This document shows, piece by piece, positions 61,274-64,000 of a DNA stretch of 64,000 nucleotides. The notes below the pieces were generated by a model. That model was given only the letters and a program-made list of their open reading frames with translations, was not told the DNA's origin and made no database searches. Location: assembly GCA_035489015.1 (NCBI GenBank), contig DATHKR010000320.1, forward strand, positions 65,023 to 129,022. The letters are read 5' to 3'. Numbering within the stretch: position 1 is the stretch's first letter; each line of letters starts with the position of its first letter. The position numbers were made by a program, and so were the translations under genes. Source of the DNA: DATFRY01 sp035489015 (GTDB lineage: Bacteria > Myxococcota_A > Polyangia > Haliangiales > Haliangiaceae).

Positions 61274-62353
61274 ATGGCGCTCGGCTACGTGCTCGACGAC
61301 GTCTTCGTCCGGCATCGGCCACCCGGCCCGCACCCGGAGCGCCCGGAGCGCCTCCTGGCCGCGCGCGACGGGCTGCGCGCCGCCGGGCTCGAGCAGCGCG
61401 GGACGCTGTTGCCGGTCCGCCCGGCCCGCGAGGAGGAGCTGGGCCGGGTCCACACGGCCGGATTTCTGGCCGACATGTCGCGCGACCTGCCCGGCAAGAG
61501 CGGCTGGCTCGATCCCGACACTTACTTCGGGCCGGAGAGCTGGGACGCCGCCCTGGCCGCGTGCGGCGCCGCGGTCGATCTCGCCACCGGTGTCCTCGAC
61601 GGGCGTTTCCACCGCGGGCTCGCCCTCATCCGGCCGCCCGGGCACCACGCCGAGGCCGACCGCGCCATGGGGTTCTGCCTGTTCAACAATGCGGCGGTGG
61701 CGGCGGCGGCGGCGCGGGCGCGCGGGGCCGCGCGGGTGGCGGTGCTCGACTGGGACGTACACCACGGCAACGGCACCCAGCACATCTTCCAGGCCGATCC
61801 GTCGGTCATGTATCTCTCGGTCCACCAGTACCCGTTCTACCCGGGGACCGGGGCGCCCACCGAGATCGGCGAGGGGGCGGGGCGGGGCGCGACCATCAAC
61901 GTCGGGCTCCCGGCCGGCGCCGGCGACGCGGAGATGCTGGACGCGTTCGACCGGGTGTTCGTGCCGGCGCTGGTCGGCTTTCGCCCGGACCTGCTCCTGG
62001 TCTCGGCCGGGTTCGACGCCCACCGGGCCGATCCGCTGGCCGGGCTGCGGGTCAGCGACGCCGGCTACCGCGCCATGGCCGAGCGCCTGTGCGGGGTGGC
62101 CGACCTGGTCGCCGGCGGCAGGCTGGTCGCGCTGCTCGAGGGCGGCTACGACCTCGGCGCCCTGAGTCGCTCGCTGGTCGAGGTGCTCGAGGTGCTGGAT
62201 CGCCGGGGCGCGCGCGCCGAGGAGGCCGCGGGTGCGATGGGCGCGCCGAGCGCCGAGGGGCGGGCCGCGGTCGGCCGCACGCTGGCGGCGCACCAGGGAC
62301 AGGCGTGGGTCGAGGCCGGAGCGCGGGGCGAGGAAGCGGCCTCGTCCGCTTGA
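61274..62353 (+). CDS. Histone deacetylase-family (class II-like) amidohydrolase
   Basis: The product has 359 residues. HPERPERLLAARDGL is the family entry, LIRPPGHHAEADRAMGFCLF carries the catalytic His pair and DWDVHHGNGTQ plus SAGFDAHRADP give the zinc ligands Asp, His and Asp. LLEGGYDLGAL completes the site. Bacterial members deacetylate small molecules such as polyamines, acetoin-related compounds, or protein lysines. The Ser/Thr kinase gene starts inside its stop codon, so the pair is co-translated. The substrate is unknown. Confidence 0.95.
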   Translation: MALGYVLDDVFVRHRPPGPHPERPERLLAARDGLRAAGLEQRGTLLPVRPAREEELGRVHTAGFLADMSRDLPGKSGWLDPDTYFGPESWDAALAACGAAVDLATGVLDGRFHRGLALIRPPGHHAEADRAMGFCLFNNAAVAAAAARARGAARVAVLDWDVHHGNGTQHIFQADPSVMYLSVHQYPFYPGTGAPTEIGEGAGRGATINVGLPAGAGDAEMLDAFDRVFVPALVGFRPDLLLVSAGFDAHRADPLAGLRVSDAGYRAMAERLCGVADLVAGGRLVALLEGGYDLGALSRSLVEVLEVLDRRGARAEEAAGAMGAPSAEGRAAVGRTLAAHQGQAWVEAGARGEEAASSA

Positions 62354-63984
62354 GCCCGCCGGCGCCATCCGGCGAGCCGTCCCTCGAGCGCCCGCTGGCC
62401 GGGCGCTACTGGCCCACCCGGCTGCTCGCGGTCGGCGGCATGGCCGAGATCTACCTGGCCCGTCAGGGCGAGCCGGATCCCGAGCACGGCGGCTTCGGCC
62501 GCCAGCTGGTGCTGAAGCGGCTGAAGCCGGTGCTGGCGGTCGATCCGCGCATGGTCGACATGTTCCTCGACGAGGCCCGGGTCGGCGCGCTGCTCGACCA
62601 CCCGCACGTGGTGCAGGTCCACGACGCCGGCGAGGACGAGGGCGCGCCGTTCATCGCGATGGAGTACGTGCGCGGCGAGGAGCTGTCCGAGCTGTGCCGG
62701 CGCGGGCTGGGCGCGGACCGATTCCTCCCCCTCGAGCACGCCGCCGAGCTCATCCGCCAGGCTGCGCTCGCGCTCGGCTACGTGCACGCGCTGCGCGACA
62801 CCGACGGCAACGGGCTCCGCATCGTCCACTGCGACGTGTCGCCGACCAACCTCCTGGTCACCGAGGAGGGGTTCCTGAAGCTGATCGATTTCGGCATCGC
62901 GCGCTCGCGCGGGCAGCGGCCGCGCGACGAGCAGGCGCTGCCGGGCAAGCTGAGCTACATGTCGCCCGAGCAGGCCGGGCGACGCGCGCTCGACCACCGC
63001 TCGGACATCTTCTCGCTCGGGGTGGTGCTGTACGAGATCGCGGTCGGCCGCCGGCTGTTCCGCGGGCCGGCCCAGGAGGTGATCGAGCGGCTGGTGCGCT
63101 GCGAGATCCGCCCGCCCACGTTCGTCCGGCGCGACTTCCCCGGGATGCTGGAGTCGATCATCATGCGCGCGCTCGAGCCGGCACCGGCCGACCGCTACGC
63201 CACCGCGTACGACATGGCGCACGACCTCGAGGAGTTCCTGCGCGAGCGCGAGACCCGCTCCGGGCCGCTCCGGGTGGCCCGCTACCTGGACGAGCTGGTC
63301 GAGGCGATCGGCGGCGCGCGCCGGGCCGAGCTGGTCCCCGAGCGAGACCGGGCCGGCGACGAGGAGGGGCTCGACTTCGATCGCTCGGTGTTCGACGGCT
63401 ATCGCGCGATCGACGGCGCCGCCGGGCGGATGGGGCCGGCCTCGGAGTGGGACGAGTACGACGAGGACGATCAGGCGGTGGCCGACGCGCTCGGGCTCGA
63501 CGTCGGCGCGGTGCGAGCGGCGGCGGCCGGATCGGCCGCGGGGCCGGCGCGGTCCGGTCCCGCGCGAGGCGAGGCGGCCAGGGCGAGATCGAGCGAGGCG
63601 CGGTCGGTCGGGCCGAGGTCGAGCGCGGCGCGATCCGGCGCGGCCGACGACGACGAGGCGACCTCGCCGCGGCTCGCGACCTCCCCGCCGGCCGAGGCGG
63701 CCGCCGCGGCCGGAGCGACCAAAGCCGCTGGAGCGACCAAAGCCGCCGGAGCGACCGAGACCGCCGGAGCGACCGAGACCGCGGGAGCGACCGACTCGCC
63801 CGCCCCGCGCCAGGCCCGCCCCGCCCGCGCGGCGGTCACCGGCGCCGGGCCGGCGCCCGCGCCCGCCTTCGCGCCGAGCGCCTCGGTCATCGGCAGCCCG
63901 GGTCTGTCCGCGCGCGCGTGGTTCGCGCTCGGCATCCTCGCGGGCGGCGCGCTCGCCCTCTTGCTACGCTATTTCCTCGCGTGA
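62350..63984 (+). CDS. Membrane-anchored Ser/Thr protein kinase
   Basis: The 544-residue product starts at TTG overlapping the previous stop (TTGA). Glycine loop VGGMAEIYLAR, Lys56 in LVLKRLKP, catalytic HCDVSPTNLL (Asp162; HCD in place of HRD) and DFG at Asp180 mark a Hanks-type kinase (about 20-300). GKLSYMSPEQAGRR is the activation segment. Residues 330-510 are a disordered linker with GATKAA/GATETA repeats. One C-terminal helix (AWFALGILAGGALALLLRYF) anchors it, kinase in the cytoplasm. No extracytoplasmic sensor domain is left after the helix. Confidence 0.94.
   Translation: MSPPAPSGEPSLERPLAGRYWPTRLLAVGGMAEIYLARQGEPDPEHGGFGRQLVLKRLKPVLAVDPRMVDMFLDEARVGALLDHPHVVQVHDAGEDEGAPFIAMEYVRGEELSELCRRGLGADRFLPLEHAAELIRQAALALGYVHALRDTDGNGLRIVHCDVSPTNLLVTEEGFLKLIDFGIARSRGQRPRDEQALPGKLSYMSPEQAGRRALDHRSDIFSLGVVLYEIAVGRRLFRGPAQEVIERLVRCEIRPPTFVRRDFPGMLESIIMRALEPAPADRYATAYDMAHDLEEFLRERETRSGPLRVARYLDELVEAIGGARRAELVPERDRAGDEEGLDFDRSVFDGYRAIDGAAGRMGPASEWDEYDEDDQAVADALGLDVGAVRAAAAGSAAGPARSGPARGEAARARSSEARSVGPRSSAARSGAADDDEATSPRLATSPPAEAAAAAGATKAAGATKAAGATETAGATETAGATDSPAPRQARPARAAVTGAGPAPAPAFAPSASVIGSPGLSARAWFALGILAGGALALLLRYFLA
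63712..63801 (+). repeat. Five 18-bp tandem repeats in the kinase linker
   Basis: Units such as ggagcgaccaaagccgcc recur five times in frame and encode GATKAA, GATKAA, GATETA, GATETA, then GATDSP. They lie in the disordered segment between kinase domain and membrane anchor. Confidence 0.9.
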
Positions 63985-64000
63985 TGCCCTGGGGCCGAAA
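63984..64000 (+). CDS. Possible start of a further gene, cut by the window end
   Basis: An ATG overlaps the kinase stop as TGATG, the same coupling seen elsewhere in this window, and reads MPWGR to the edge. Only 17 bases are visible, so nothing can be said about the product. Confidence 0.25.

Overview
The window is very GC-rich (about 70%) and densely coded on both strands. It holds no tRNA, rRNA, phage, insertion sequence or CRISPR array that I can see. The gene content points to a myxobacterium-like deltaproteobacterium (Myxococcota, perhaps Haliangiales/Kofleriaceae): many lipoproteins, a Ser/Thr kinase with a GGMAEIYLAR glycine loop, FHA proteins, sigma-54-type regulators, hybrid kinases, a multihaem cytochrome and TatT-type TRAP genes. 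That placement is inference from gene content. I have left out the many long open frames that lie antisense to or out of frame with better genes.

Layout. 1-4801 (minus): TPR lipoprotein, a 13-15 haem c-type cytochrome lipoprotein and a beta-barrel protein cut by the window edge, a candidate porin-cytochrome conduit. 4986-8615 (plus): aspartokinase, glycerophosphodiesterase, acyl-CoA ligase. 8629-12185 (minus): lipoprotein, ECF sigma factor, DUF4384-like anti-sigma factor and a secreted caspase fused to a barrel-like domain. 12300-17610 (minus): FadL-like porin, saccharopine-dehydrogenase-like oxidoreductase and two M16 peptidase subunits, almost all overlapping. 17724-24004 (plus): repeat lipoprotein with a clear sigma-70 promoter, ribbon-helix-helix/FHA fusion, RecG and a second aspartokinase. 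24023-33462: matrixin-like lipoprotein, two unknown proteins, PaaZ/BoxD-type aldehyde dehydrogenase, RCK potassium channel, ThrE-type exporter, FHA/AAA+ regulator and an orphan peptide-binding lipoprotein.

33524-44381 (plus): DNA polymerase I, TPR/zincin lipoprotein, GAF-GAF histidine kinase, and a Gld-type ABC system (ATPase, fused GldF-GldG, DUF4340). 44366-49739 (minus): TRAP-T transporter (TatT, DctP, DctQ, DctM) followed by a UbiA-family prenyltransferase. 49883-56532 (plus): solute-binding lipoprotein, large sensor kinase, receiver-GGDEF protein and GpsA. 56498-63984: hybrid histidine kinase (minus), then NtrC-type regulator, Cys-rich lipoprotein, class II deacetylase-like enzyme and Ser/Thr kinase (plus).

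Three themes recur. Neighbouring genes are often joined by ATGA, GTGA or TGATG overlaps. Many first genes of transcription units have no Shine-Dalgarno sequence but carry a TANNNT box 6-9 bases before the start codon, which suggests leaderless mRNAs. Strong inverted repeats sit inside two operons (between sigma and anti-sigma genes, and between dctP and dctQ), where they could set unequal expression.
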